A stretch of DNA of 15,396 nt from an uncultured Clostridia bacterium (GTDB lineage Bacteria; Bacillota; Clostridia; UBA1381). Made by a program: the position numbers and the translations under genes. Under the pieces are notes generated by a model. It was not told the origin of the DNA. It did no database searches and saw only the letters and a list, made by a program, of their open reading frames with translations. Positions 1-7,959 of this stretch are shown one piece after another. Every line of letters starts with the position of its first letter. The first letter of the stretch is position 1. The DNA is taken from NCBI GenBank assembly GCA_945948775.1, contig CAMFCK010000002.1, forward strand, positions 1-15,396, in the 5' to 3' direction.

Positions 1-2826
1 CTTTACAGTTTCTATGATTACATTTTCACAGTCACAATTCACCAACGAAAAGCTGTCGTTCAAACTTCCGCCTCCGACTGCCTCACGCATTACAAGCGGA
101 CGGTTAAGCAGATATGCCTCCTTTACCGTTCCTCCCTGTCTGAAGTCGCCGGAATGAGGAAGGAGCGAATATGTAAACTCGTGGATTCCCTGATCCGCAT
201 GAATGTTGGGATATTCACCGCACTTTATCAGGGAAAGGGTCATTTCGCTTCCGGACGCGCTGTAGCCGTACTTGCAGTTATTTAGCAAGCTCACGCCGTA
301 TCCGGCATCGGACAAATCGCCCCACTTTTGCGCACACACTTCAAACTTTGCCTTATCCCAGCTTGTATTTTCATGTGTAGGACGCTCTATGCTGCCGAAC
401 TGAATGTCATAGCTTGCTTTGCTTGTATGAACCGTTGTCGGGAAGATTGTCTTTAACAGTATATGATTTTCATGCCAGTCGGCCGTTGTTTCAAAGTCTA
501 TTCTTCTGCTGTGCGCAAAAATAATTATTCTTTGTTTTATTAAAGAGCTCATATATGGGCGCACTATCTCATATCCGCCGAAGCCGTTTCCTATGATTGG
601 AGTTATGCTCTCTATCTCATTGATCTCCCATTTCTTCTGCTTGTAAAAGCTGCTTATCTCCCAGTTATCATAGCCCTGCTCCGGGCGGTCCTCAAATGCC
701 GTAAGCTGATTTGCTTTTTTTCCTTCCTCCACGACTTCGACCGCATTATCCTTATCATATATCGATATAATGTTCATATCGCTGTCAAATCGAACAGTGT
801 AATGCCCGCTTTCGAGCCTTCTGTCCGAAACAATAACATCACCGCAGACCTCTTCGTGCTCCAGCACCCTCCAGCCCATAGCCGGTACATTCTCCGCATA
901 GATATACGAATCGCCGTTCTTTACATATCCGGAAACCTCAAATGCGTTTGGGTTATAAACAAGCTGTCCCTTTTTCGTTACATTTCCGGCAATATCCTCC
1001 AGCACACCCTCTTTCAGACCGCCAACTTCTTCCTTTAATTTCAGATACTGACGGTCGCTTGCCTCATATACCTCATGAATTGAAGAGCCGGGGATAATGT
1101 CATGAAACTGATTAAGCAAAATTGTCCGCCAGCTTCGGTAAAGCTGCTCTGCCGGATAGGTTTTCCCAAGCAAAAGCTTGCCTATCACCGACAAAGCTTC
1201 GGTATCCTGGCACAAAAATTCACATTCTCTGTTGTTTCTTTTATTCTTTCCGACAGAGGTATATGTTCCTCTGTGAAATTCAAGATACAACTCACCCACC
1301 CACTTTGGAGTGCGCCCCATAAGCTTACAGTTTTTGTCGAAATTACTTTTTACACGGTCTAAAAAATCGCCTGCAAAGCTCATTTGTGCCTTAGGCATAC
1401 CGGGCAGACCGTATTCCATACGCTGTACGGTTTCTATCATTTCCTCGGTCGGGCCGCCGCCGCCGTCACCGTAGCCAAAGGTTGCAATAGTTTCATTATT
1501 GTATTCCTTTTGCTGATAGCGCTCCCATGTACCTAAGTTCATTGACGGAGAGGCTAATACAACATAAGTAGTTTCAGTCTTGTCCTTTTTATAGTCCTCG
1601 TGCGACTGGGCGGTAAGAAAATGCGTGAAAATCTCACTTCCGTCAATGCCCTGCCACATGAATGTATCATACGGTACCCTGTCGGTATCATTCCAGCTTA
1701 TTTTTGAGGTCACAAACCTGTCCACGCCGGTTTTTTGCATAATCTGGGGCATTGCGGCGCTGTAGCCGAACACGTCAGGCAGCCACAGTATGTGACTGTC
1801 AACGCCCAGCTCCTGCTTCATAAACTGCTTTCCGTGCATGATCTGTCTTATAAGACTTTCTCCTGAGGACAAATTACAGTCAGCCTCAAGCCACATCGCG
1901 CCCTCTGCTTCCCAGCGTCCTTCTTTTATTCTTTCCTTTACCTGCTCAAAAAGCTCAGGAGCTTCCTCCTTCAGGTATTCGTACAGCTGAGGCTGAGAGG
2001 ACATAAATACATATTCAGGATATCTTTTCATCAGGCTTAATACCGTTGCAAAGGAGCGCTGTACCTTCTCTCTGGTCTGATCCAGCGTCCAGAGCCATGC
2101 AACATCTATATGCGTGTGCCCTATATAGCTTACAACCGCGTCGCTGCTGCCGCATTCCTTTTTGAAATACTCCTCTTTTATGTATTTGCCTGCCACCTCA
2201 ACACTGCGGTAAAATCCGCTGCTGTATACATCTCTAAAATCCAGCCGGTTACACGCCTGCTCAAGGTGCTTAATCGTCTTAATATGCACATAATCCTTAT
2301 CATCAAAGCACATCGCGGCATCATACGGAACCTTAATATCATAATATAATGCCCTTACAGGAATATCAATCTTTTTTATATCAGCGTAAACATCGATATA
2401 GCTTTCGATCATGCCGACATAAAAATAAATCATAATCTCGTACTTTTTTCCGGGTTCAAGAGGCACCTGCCTATGATTGATATCAAGCCCTTGAACAAGC
2501 TCACCGTTAAGGTAAACCATTCCCTGCGGATTTGTTCCGTCCCATTCGCCCTCTCTGCCTGTTGTAAGCTGAAAAACAAGCCGCTCATTCTCCTTGACCG
2601 ATGGCGTTTCCACCTCGGTAAACAACCAAAAATGCTTGTCTTTTCCGCAGACTCTGTCGGTACGTCCGAGACTATCCCAAGTTTTATCGACCTTCGGAAG
2701 CTGCTGTCCGGACTTATAATCTGTAGGAATATATTTAAGCTCCGGAATTTCCAAAATTGTTCTTTCCGACAGCTTTTTCAGCATCTCGCAAGACACAAGA
2801 ATTTTGCTCTCGATAATTTTATCCAT
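1..2826 (-). CDS. GH38 alpha-mannosidase, 3' end cut by the window edge
   Basis: This gene encodes a cytoplasmic alpha-mannosidase of glycoside hydrolase family 38, expected to release alpha-linked mannose from imported oligosaccharides. The frame is open from the ATG at 2826 to position 1 (942 codons); bacterial relatives are roughly 1000 residues or more, so only the extreme C-terminus should be missing. An N-terminal beta-rich region (about 1-225) precedes the catalytic domain, which opens with the family signature GHTHIDVAWLWT at residues 236-247; H237 and D241 fit zinc-site positions. The motif LPDVFGY carries D351, the expected nucleophile. The GH38 middle domain shows EFHRGTYTS near residue 515, and NQFHDIIPGSS includes H575, a likely zinc ligand. 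No signal peptide is present. The start is supported by AAAGGA eight bases upstream. It follows the alpha-galactosidase-like gene with its ribosome site on that gene's distal stop. An in-frame ATG at 2856 is less likely. Family assignment is confident; linkage specificity is unknown. Confidence 0.93.
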   Translation of the reverse strand, partial: MDKIIESKILVSCEMLKKLSERTILEIPELKYIPTDYKSGQQLPKVDKTWDSLGRTDRVCGKDKHFWLFTEVETPSVKENERLVFQLTTGREGEWDGTNPQGMVYLNGELVQGLDINHRQVPLEPGKKYEIMIYFYVGMIESYIDVYADIKKIDIPVRALYYDIKVPYDAAMCFDDKDYVHIKTIKHLEQACNRLDFRDVYSSGFYRSVEVAGKYIKEEYFKKECGSSDAVVSYIGHTHIDVAWLWTLDQTREKVQRSFATVLSLMKRYPEYVFMSSQPQLYEYLKEEAPELFEQVKERIKEGRWEAEGAMWLEADCNLSSGESLIRQIMHGKQFMKQELGVDSHILWLPDVFGYSAAMPQIMQKTGVDRFVTSKISWNDTDRVPYDTFMWQGIDGSEIFTHFLTAQSHEDYKKDKTETTYVVLASPSMNLGTWERYQQKEYNNETIATFGYGDGGGGPTEEMIETVQRMEYGLPGMPKAQMSFAGDFLDRVKSNFDKNCKLMGRTPKWVGELYLEFHRGTYTSVGKNKRNNRECEFLCQDTEALSVIGKLLLGKTYPAEQLYRSWRTILLNQFHDIIPGSSIHEVYEASDRQYLKLKEEVGGLKEGVLEDIAGNVTKKGQLVYNPNAFEVSGYVKNGDSYIYAENVPAMGWRVLEHEEVCGDVIVSDRRLESGHYTVRFDSDMNIISIYDKDNAVEVVEEGKKANQLTAFEDRPEQGYDNWEISSFYKQKKWEINEIESITPIIGNGFGGYEIVRPYMSSLIKQRIIIFAHSRRIDFETTADWHENHILLKTIFPTTVHTSKASYDIQFGSIERPTHENTSWDKAKFEVCAQKWGDLSDAGYGVSLLNNCKYGYSASGSEMTLSLIKCGEYPNIHADQGIHEFTYSLLPHSGDFRQGGTVKEAYLLNRPLVMREAVGGGSLNDSFSLVNCDCENVIIETVK

Positions 2827-2834
2827 ATAGTAGT

Positions 2835-2840
2835 TCCTTT
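2835..2840 (-). promoter_or_regulatory. Ribosome binding site of the GH38 gene, overlapping an upstream stop
   Basis: On the minus strand the sequence reads TGAAAGGA followed by eight bases and the ATG at 2826. The last base of the distal TGA (2840-2842) is the first base of AAAGGA. This fixes the GH38 start at 2826 and suggests that the reading frame ending at TGA 2840 was once, or still is, translated just ahead of this gene. Confidence 0.7.
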
Positions 2841-2968
2841 CACCAGTTGTATTCATCCATGCCGTATTTGCTCTGCCATTTTTGCGGCAGCATACTTTCC
2901 AGCCAATCAATCGGGGCTGAGATAGTATCTGTCTGAGAGTTTATTAAAAAGGCTTTTTTAATATCCTA
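2840..2968 (-). other. In-frame amber codon plus 41-codon C-terminal extension of the alpha-galactosidase-like gene
   Basis: The alpha-galactosidase-like frame ends at TAG (2966-2968) after the residues NEEIK, but the same frame then continues for 41 codons to TGA at 2840-2842. The extension looks like real protein: it begins DIKKAF, contains PIDWLESMLPQKW, and ends in DEYNW. A PLDW...P..W segment close to the C-terminus is what I recall of related melibiase-type enzymes. The TGA abuts the ribosome site of the next gene, as expected of a true gene end. A CAG to TAG transition would be enough to create the amber. The interpretation is a recent nonsense mutation, a sequencing error, or readthrough. 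Genome-wide TAG reassignment is unlikely because the solute-binding protein gene ends at a TAG followed by non-coding hairpin sequence. Confidence 0.75.
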
Positions 2969-4378
2969 TTTTATCTCTTCGTTATATGCGTCCTCGGCGA
3001 TTGAAACGAAAAGGGGTGTGCCGCTTTTAGCAAGCACATCAAGCCATTGCCTGTTTTTTTGCCACGGAATATTGTTTGTAATTCCAACGCAGTCTGCGTC
3101 TGCAAGATAAAAGATCTTATGCTGCGGCAAACGAAATGCCAGAGTGTTTATTCCGTATTTTTTTGTCCGCTCCCAATCGTTGCCACTTGTGTCGTCGCCG
3201 GTGCGCTGAATGTCAAATATACCTGCCGATAAGTGGCTCATCGTATTGCAGCCGATCAAAAGCACATCATCGCCGGCGGCTGTCCTTATAGCTTTATAAA
3301 AGCTCTTTATTATTTCAGCGGTGGTTCTCGTCTTGTCAAAAAAGCTTATATTCTGTGTGCTTTCAAGCTCAAAGCCCCATTTGCCGAAAATATCAAAGGT
3401 AGAAAAGTCATGTTTTATAAGCTTATAGCCCCAATCTTTGATGCAGTTTATATCCTCGCTTATATGCCGCAAAACCTCCGGGACAGAAGGATCTAAAACA
3501 TATTTTATTCCGTCATTTTTCAGATAGTATCTGTCCGGAAACTTTTCTGCGGTCAGAAGCGGTCTGAACCAGATTCCCGGAACAGCGCCGTTCTTTTGTA
3601 TATCTCCGGCAGTTTTTTTCATATCACGGAAATTAGAGTTTGCATATCTCCATGGTCCGCCGTTGTAATTTTCATAACCGTTTCCCTTTTCATGATGGCA
3701 TATCTCCCAGCCGTCATCAATCACCATATACGGCTTATATGCAAGACCTTGCGCACACTCCGCTATACGCTTGGTATGCAACATAATCTTTTCATAGGAG
3801 TTATCACCGTAGCAGCAGTACCAGTCATTGCCGCCAAAAACCGGTCGTTCAACAATTCTCGGATTCGGACACATACGCCGGCAGAAATCGCACAGCGCCT
3901 CAAACGGTCCGCACGGATATTCCGCCGTAATTATCCGGCAGGCTTTGAGCCTGCGTCCGCAAAGCGTTATAGGCTCGGTTCCGTTTCTTATGTCAACATT
4001 AAGAATAATATTGTGTTCATCACATTGCCACGAGCACAGCGCGTCCGGCAATGTTTCAACGCCGAAACAGCAGGTCTTGTCCTTGCCGTATGCCACAAAA
4101 TACCATGGATACACCTTGTCAGCACGCGGCTTTTCCCAGCGTAGATCTCCATAGGCTCTTTCCCATGCATCGCCCAAAACAAGGGCGTCGGTAAAAAATG
4201 TATTATCCGCAGTGCATACAATGCTGTATACGGCTGTTTTCTCCGCCGTAACACAGACCTCGCCGTCCCTGCCGATTACAACACAAGCTTCGTCTGCGCA
4301 GTACTTATCCTCCCCACAAGCTGTCATTTCTCTGACGCCGTCCGACGTAATAATCTCTATTTTCTTAAAATCAATCAT
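2966..4378 (-). CDS. Clan GH-D alpha-galactosidase-like glycoside hydrolase (melibiase type), probably truncated by an amber codon
   Basis: This is a 470-residue cytoplasmic glycoside hydrolase of the GH27/GH36 type, probably removing alpha-galactosyl or similar residues. A beta-rich N-terminal part (about 1-175) precedes a barrel domain that opens near YCCYGDNSY. The strand VIDDGWE is typical of the clan. KHDFSTFD carries D324, the expected nucleophile. The segment QRTGDDTSG has R392 followed by D395 and D396, matching the Arg-then-Asp acid/base region of the clan. GIWFRP and the later ADADCVG segment also fit. No signal peptide is seen. The ATG at 4378 is preceded by AAAGGA at 4390-4395, inside the last codons of the permease gene, with only 8 bases between the two genes. 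The TAG stop appears premature: 41 more codons follow in frame to TGA at 2840, giving 512 codons including the amber. Whether the shortened protein is active is unknown. The exact GH family and substrate are uncertain. Confidence 0.8.
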   Translation of the reverse strand: MIDFKKIEIITSDGVREMTACGEDKYCADEACVVIGRDGEVCVTAEKTAVYSIVCTADNTFFTDALVLGDAWERAYGDLRWEKPRADKVYPWYFVAYGKDKTCCFGVETLPDALCSWQCDEHNIILNVDIRNGTEPITLCGRRLKACRIITAEYPCGPFEALCDFCRRMCPNPRIVERPVFGGNDWYCCYGDNSYEKIMLHTKRIAECAQGLAYKPYMVIDDGWEICHHEKGNGYENYNGGPWRYANSNFRDMKKTAGDIQKNGAVPGIWFRPLLTAEKFPDRYYLKNDGIKYVLDPSVPEVLRHISEDINCIKDWGYKLIKHDFSTFDIFGKWGFELESTQNISFFDKTRTTAEIIKSFYKAIRTAAGDDVLLIGCNTMSHLSAGIFDIQRTGDDTSGNDWERTKKYGINTLAFRLPQHKIFYLADADCVGITNNIPWQKNRQWLDVLAKSGTPLFVSIAEDAYNEEIK

Positions 4379-4386
4379 TATATTGT

Positions 4387-5262
4387 TTATCCTTTCACAG
4401 CGCCTATCATCATGCCCTTAGTAAAATACTTTTGAATAAACGGATAGAATATCAAAATCGGCAGAATGGCAACAATGACCGTTGCAGCCTTTACTGTCGA
4501 GGAGGTAAATTCGGTAGCGTCCGGATTTATCATGCCCTGCGTTATCAGCGTCACATCGCTTTCCTGGATAATTCTTTGCAGCAGGACCTGAACAACAATC
4601 TTTTTATTGTCGGTTATATACATAAGCGAGTCATACCATGTGTTCCAGTGAGCGACGGCAAGGAACAGTGCAATAGTCATAATTATAGGCTTTGAAAGCG
4701 GCACAATGATTTTGAAGAAAATCTTAAATTCTCCTGCGCCGTCAATTTTTGCCGCCTCATTCAGGCTGTTCGGTATCGACATGAAGAAGGCTCTTGATAC
4801 AATTACGTTATATGCCGAAATCAGCATAGGCAATATATAGACCCATCTGTTATCCAGAAGATGATACTGCTTTAATACCAGATACGTCGGAATCTTTCCG
4901 CCGTTGAAAAGCATTGTAAATACCAGAACTGTCGTGAAAAATCTCTTGTGTGGGGTTTCCTCTCTTGCAAGAGCATAGCCGTAAAAGCAGGTTACAAGCA
5001 GACCGAGCAACGTTCCTGCAACAGTTCTGAATATGGTATTGGCATACGCAATGATCAGATTATCGTTTTTAAACACCATCTTGTAAGCGGTAAGGGAAAC
5101 ATCCTTCGGATACAGATGAAATCCACCGCTTGAAGCCTCTGCCGCCGAGCTTAACGAGATAGAAAGCATATACAAGAATGGATATAGCGTTGTAAACGCG
5201 AAAAGCAGCAAAAAGATAATATTGCATACATTAAAGATTTTTTCTCCTGTTGTTCTTTTCAT
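4387..5262 (-). CDS. ABC sugar transporter permease, YtcP/AraQ (CarB) type
   Basis: This 291-residue inner-membrane permease is the second membrane subunit of a CUT1-like importer for oligosaccharides or related solutes. It starts with a hydrophobic segment at about residues 14-34 and has around six membrane spans. The cytoplasmic coupling helix that contacts the ATPase is visible as NEAAKIDGAGEF, followed by KIIVPLSKP. The C-terminus ends KGMMIGAVKG, typical of the family. A GTG at 5277 is in frame but lies upstream of AGGAGGG (5268-5274), which sits five bases before the ATG at 5262, so the ATG is chosen. The gene begins 11 bases after the LplB-type permease stop and ends 8 bases before the glycosidase gene, indicating co-transcription. 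No ATPase gene is present; systems of this family commonly use a shared MsmK-type ATPase encoded elsewhere. Confidence 0.93.
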   Translation of the reverse strand: MKRTTGEKIFNVCNIIFLLLFAFTTLYPFLYMLSISLSSAAEASSGGFHLYPKDVSLTAYKMVFKNDNLIIAYANTIFRTVAGTLLGLLVTCFYGYALAREETPHKRFFTTVLVFTMLFNGGKIPTYLVLKQYHLLDNRWVYILPMLISAYNVIVSRAFFMSIPNSLNEAAKIDGAGEFKIFFKIIVPLSKPIIMTIALFLAVAHWNTWYDSLMYITDNKKIVVQVLLQRIIQESDVTLITQGMINPDATEFTSSTVKAATVIVAILPILIFYPFIQKYFTKGMMIGAVKG

Positions 5263-5267
5263 TATAT

Positions 5268-5274
5268 CCCTCCT
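5268..5274 (-). promoter_or_regulatory. Ribosome binding site of the YtcP-type permease gene
   Basis: AGGAGGG on the minus strand lies five bases before the ATG at 5262. Its first base is the last base of the upstream gene's TGA stop (TGAGGAGGG), so ribosomes finishing the LplB-type gene stop directly on this site. It shows that the in-frame GTG at 5277 is not the start. Confidence 0.8.
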
Positions 5275-6215
5275 CACATTATGCCAAGCTCATTATCGCT
5301 CATTTTGTTGGTCAGCTTGTTCGCCGCCATAACAAGTATAAAGCCTATTATGGATTTAAACAATTCTGCGGCAGTACCAACGCCGTAATCCATCGCGCTC
5401 AATGCACGCAGCACATATGTATCTATGATATCGGCAACCTCGTATACAGTCGGATTATACATATTGTAAATCTGGTCATAGCCCGCATTAAGTACATTTC
5501 CGAGATTAAGGATAAATACTGTTATAATAGTAGGGATTATGCTTGGGATACTGATGCAGAATACCTGACGCAGTCTGCCGGCGCCGTCGATTGTTGCCGC
5601 CTCGTACAGGGTTTCGTCCACGCCCGACAAAGCCGCAAGATAAACTATCGCGCCCCAGCCTGCACCCTGCCATACCGCCGTACCTACGACAAGTCCTCTG
5701 AACAGTCCCCCGTTGCCGAAAAAGTCAGCACTGTCCATGCCAAGAATCTTCAGCAATTCATTAACAGGTCCTGCATTTGCAAAAACCATCTTGAATATAC
5801 CCGCCAGAACAACCCACGAGAAGAAGTGCGGCAGATATGTACAAGTCTGAACGGCATTTTTGAACTTCTGACCGCGCAGCTCATTAAGAAGCAACGCAAG
5901 TATTATCGGCATAGGGAATCCGAATATCAGCTTCATAATGCTTATCCACAGGGTATTTGTTATTACATGACCGAAATTCTGCTGCGAAAAGAGCGTAATA
6001 AAATGCTCCATACCCACCCATTCGCTGCCAATTATGCCTTTCATGAACTTGTAGTCCTTAAAAGCAATAAGGATTCCAAACATCGGAACATAATTAAACA
6101 ACACCAACGCAGCAAAGCCCGGCAAAAGCATCAGCAGCAGAGGCCAATGCTTTTTATAGATTGTAAAAATGCCCGGTCTGTCATTTTTTAATTGTAATTC
6201 TGATATATTTTTCAT
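5274..6215 (-). CDS. ABC sugar transporter permease, LplB type
   Basis: This 313-residue inner-membrane permease is the first membrane subunit of the importer. The N-terminal sequence HWPLLLMLLPGF followed by NYVPMFGILIAFKDY is characteristic of the LplB family, and about six membrane spans are seen. The coupling-helix motif appears as YEAATIDGAGRL followed by ISIPSIIP. The C-terminal region has the usual NKMSDNELGIM ending. The ATG at 6215 follows AAAGGG (6225-6230) by nine bases. The gene lies about 70 bases downstream of the binding-protein gene, with a hairpin between them, and 11 bases upstream of the second permease gene. Substrate cannot be read from the sequence; the neighbouring glycosidases suggest mannose- and galactose-containing oligosaccharides. 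Confidence 0.93.
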   Translation of the reverse strand: MKNISELQLKNDRPGIFTIYKKHWPLLLMLLPGFAALVLFNYVPMFGILIAFKDYKFMKGIIGSEWVGMEHFITLFSQQNFGHVITNTLWISIMKLIFGFPMPIILALLLNELRGQKFKNAVQTCTYLPHFFSWVVLAGIFKMVFANAGPVNELLKILGMDSADFFGNGGLFRGLVVGTAVWQGAGWGAIVYLAALSGVDETLYEAATIDGAGRLRQVFCISIPSIIPTIITVFILNLGNVLNAGYDQIYNMYNPTVYEVADIIDTYVLRALSAMDYGVGTAAELFKSIIGFILVMAANKLTNKMSDNELGIM

Positions 6216-6242
6216 AAAATACAGCCCTTTATAAAATGTAGC

Positions 6243-6279
6243 TTACAGACGGCCGCGGTCAATACGCAGCCGTCTGTAA
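6243..6279 (-). other. 11-bp inverted repeat (hairpin) between the binding-protein and permease genes
   Basis: TTACAGACGGC at 6243-6253 and GCCGTCTGTAA at 6269-6279 are perfect reverse complements separated by a 15-base loop. The hairpin starts a few bases after the TAG of the solute-binding protein gene. No long U-tract follows on the transcript (the sequence after the stem is GCUACAUUUUAU), so it is a weak terminator at best. In transporter operons, hairpins here often protect the upstream message or cause partial termination, raising binding protein over permease. That role is inferred. Confidence 0.7.
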
Positions 6280-6285
6280 ACAAGC

Positions 6286-7890
6286 CTACCTTGTGCATAC
6301 TTCTTCAATTATGGTATCCATCTCGGCATTAAGCTCTGCGGCTTCTTCTTCAAGAGTTGTACCGCCGCCGTTCTTCCAGATGGTGCCAAACTGTTCAAGG
6401 TACTGTGCAGAGGTGATTTCTCCCTTGATCGCCTTGACTATAAGATTTATCTGCTGAGTTCTCAGATTTTCAAAATATTTCGCAGATGAGGGGAGTACAT
6501 CTGGCTTGATAAATAAATCGGTGTGACCGTTTTCAGCCTGCTTATATTCTTCTATAAACTCATCCTGACCCTCAAGCACAAACTCCTCGTAAACCGTTCT
6601 TGACGGAGTCAGCGGTACAAAGAATGACGGTGCGTTAAAGGAAGGGTCATAGCCTGCATTTGCAAGCTGTGTACCGTCATCATACGGCGAAACAAATTCA
6701 ATTCCGCCTGCAAAGCCCTTTGATGCGTCACGGTAATTCCATATTTCGCCCTCTTTGCCGATTTTAACTTCCTTAAGCAGTTCATCATCAGTCATAAGCG
6801 TTTCAAAGATTTCTAAAATCTTGTTTAATTTTGCTTCGTCCTTTTCAACCTGAACGCCGAAGCATACTATATGGCAGGGAGATCCCCAACACTGCGTGCC
6901 GCTGTCTCCGTTGGGTCCCTTAACAAACTTACTGCTCTTTACGTCAGCCTCAGGGTGGAGCTGCTTTGTTACAGCGGCAAGGCATCCTGTATCATTAGGA
7001 TCTATGTATCCGCCGTTCTGGTTTATATATCCCACCGAGCCGCCGGAGAACTTATCCTTTCCGGAGTCAAAAACATTGTCTGTTGTAAAGTCTGGATGAA
7101 TAATTCCCTCCTTATACCACTGTGCCAGAGTATCGATAGCGTCGGTGATGCCGTCTGCAAAGCCGCCGTATACTACCTTGTCATTTTGTTTCATCCAGTT
7201 GTACGGCAGCACTCCGTATGCGCCGAACACCTCAGAAAACATAGTATGCCAGTTTGATATATCTCCCGACATTCCGTAGGTATCATTTTTTCCGTTACCG
7301 TCCGGGTCCTGTGTTGTTATCTTCAGAAGTGCGTCATGCATTTCGTCAATCGTTTCGGGGATTTTGTCTATGCCGACATTTTTCAGCCAATCCGCACGCC
7401 ACAGTCCAAGTCTTCCCAGCTGATTGGTATAATTAAAATTGGGAATACCATAGTTTTTACCGTCAACTCTTGAATAGAGCCATGCTTTAGGCTCCTCATT
7501 GTTGATATTTTCATAAACCGACGGTGCCTTTTCGGCAATTGCAGAATAATCAACCTGCGCCAAAAAGCCCTGTGATACATCGTTTGCAACATAGCTGGGG
7601 TCCATTTCATAGATTATATCGGGAATTTCTCCCCCGGCAAGCAGCATGGTCTTTTTATCGTTATAATTTTGTTTGGGATAGAAAAGCGGCTTTATTTCAA
7701 CATTGAACTGTTCTTCTAAAAGCTTTTCGGCATTTGTTCCCTCAGATGCCCCCTGATTATACGGAGCAAGCCATGTGATCGTCATCTTATCGTCCGAGCT
7801 TTTCTGCGCGCCGCCGCAGCCGGAAAGCGCCGCTGCAAGCATTGATGACGCAAGTAAAATAGCTGTTGTTCTTTTCATTGTTATTGCCAT
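6286..7890 (-). CDS. Extracellular solute-binding lipoprotein of an oligosaccharide ABC importer (LplA/YtcQ type)
   Basis: This lipid-anchored receptor captures the sugar outside the membrane and delivers it to the two permeases encoded next. With the ATG at 7890 it is 534 residues; it has a short basic N-terminus, a hydrophobic signal segment and the lipobox LSGC, so C25 is the expected lipidated residue. The mature protein opens with a low-complexity linker and then TITWLAPYNQG. A segment DPDGNGKNDTYG resembles the calcium-binding loop common in this family, and GEIPDIIYEM and YGIPNFNY are typical lobe segments. The start is uncertain: AAGGA lies five bases before the ATG at 7890, while the ATG at 7878 gives a standard signal peptide but with 12-base spacing. 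The frame extends to a TTG at 7908 that lacks a good ribosome site. The gene ends at TAG, here followed by non-coding hairpin sequence. The ligand is not identifiable. Confidence 0.92.
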   Translation of the reverse strand: MAITMKRTTAILLASSMLAAALSGCGGAQKSSDDKMTITWLAPYNQGASEGTNAEKLLEEQFNVEIKPLFYPKQNYNDKKTMLLAGGEIPDIIYEMDPSYVANDVSQGFLAQVDYSAIAEKAPSVYENINNEEPKAWLYSRVDGKNYGIPNFNYTNQLGRLGLWRADWLKNVGIDKIPETIDEMHDALLKITTQDPDGNGKNDTYGMSGDISNWHTMFSEVFGAYGVLPYNWMKQNDKVVYGGFADGITDAIDTLAQWYKEGIIHPDFTTDNVFDSGKDKFSGGSVGYINQNGGYIDPNDTGCLAAVTKQLHPEADVKSSKFVKGPNGDSGTQCWGSPCHIVCFGVQVEKDEAKLNKILEIFETLMTDDELLKEVKIGKEGEIWNYRDASKGFAGGIEFVSPYDDGTQLANAGYDPSFNAPSFFVPLTPSRTVYEEFVLEGQDEFIEEYKQAENGHTDLFIKPDVLPSSAKYFENLRTQQINLIVKAIKGEITSAQYLEQFGTIWKNGGGTTLEEEAAELNAEMDTIIEEVCTR

Positions 7891-7911
7891 TCCTTTCCTT
7901 GTGCACAAAGA

Positions 7912-7936
7912 TGAAAGGGGTCTTGATTCCCTTTCA
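7912..7936 (-). other. 8-bp inverted repeat upstream of the binding-protein gene
   Basis: TGAAAGGG at 7912-7919 and CCCTTTCA at 7929-7936 form a perfect 8-bp stem with a 9-base loop in the 5' leader of the solute-binding protein gene, about 20-35 bases before its start. On the transcript the downstream arm is followed by only a short U-containing stretch, so this is not a convincing terminator. It could be a processing or attenuation site, or an operator; the role is unknown. Confidence 0.45.
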
Positions 7937-7959
7937 CCTTTTCTGCTATTGTCCGAATT

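Noticed and set aside
2824..2856. An earlier in-frame ATG at 2856 as the GH38 start
   Set aside because: It would overlap the tail of the upstream frame and has no suitable ribosome site, whereas the ATG at 2826 has AAAGGA at eight-base spacing.
2840..2968. TAG reassigned as a sense codon throughout the genome
   Set aside because: The binding-protein gene ends at TAG (6286-6288) and the following codons run straight into a hairpin and a nearby TGA, so TAG acts as a true stop there. Only one suspicious TAG is seen in the window.
5250..6191. A 313-codon open frame on the plus strand, antisense to the LplB-type permease gene
   Set aside because: It lies almost wholly opposite a clear permease gene, its product is rich in His, Arg, Gln and Cys with no recognisable family, and no ribosome site supports it. 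It is a by-product of codon bias on the other strand.
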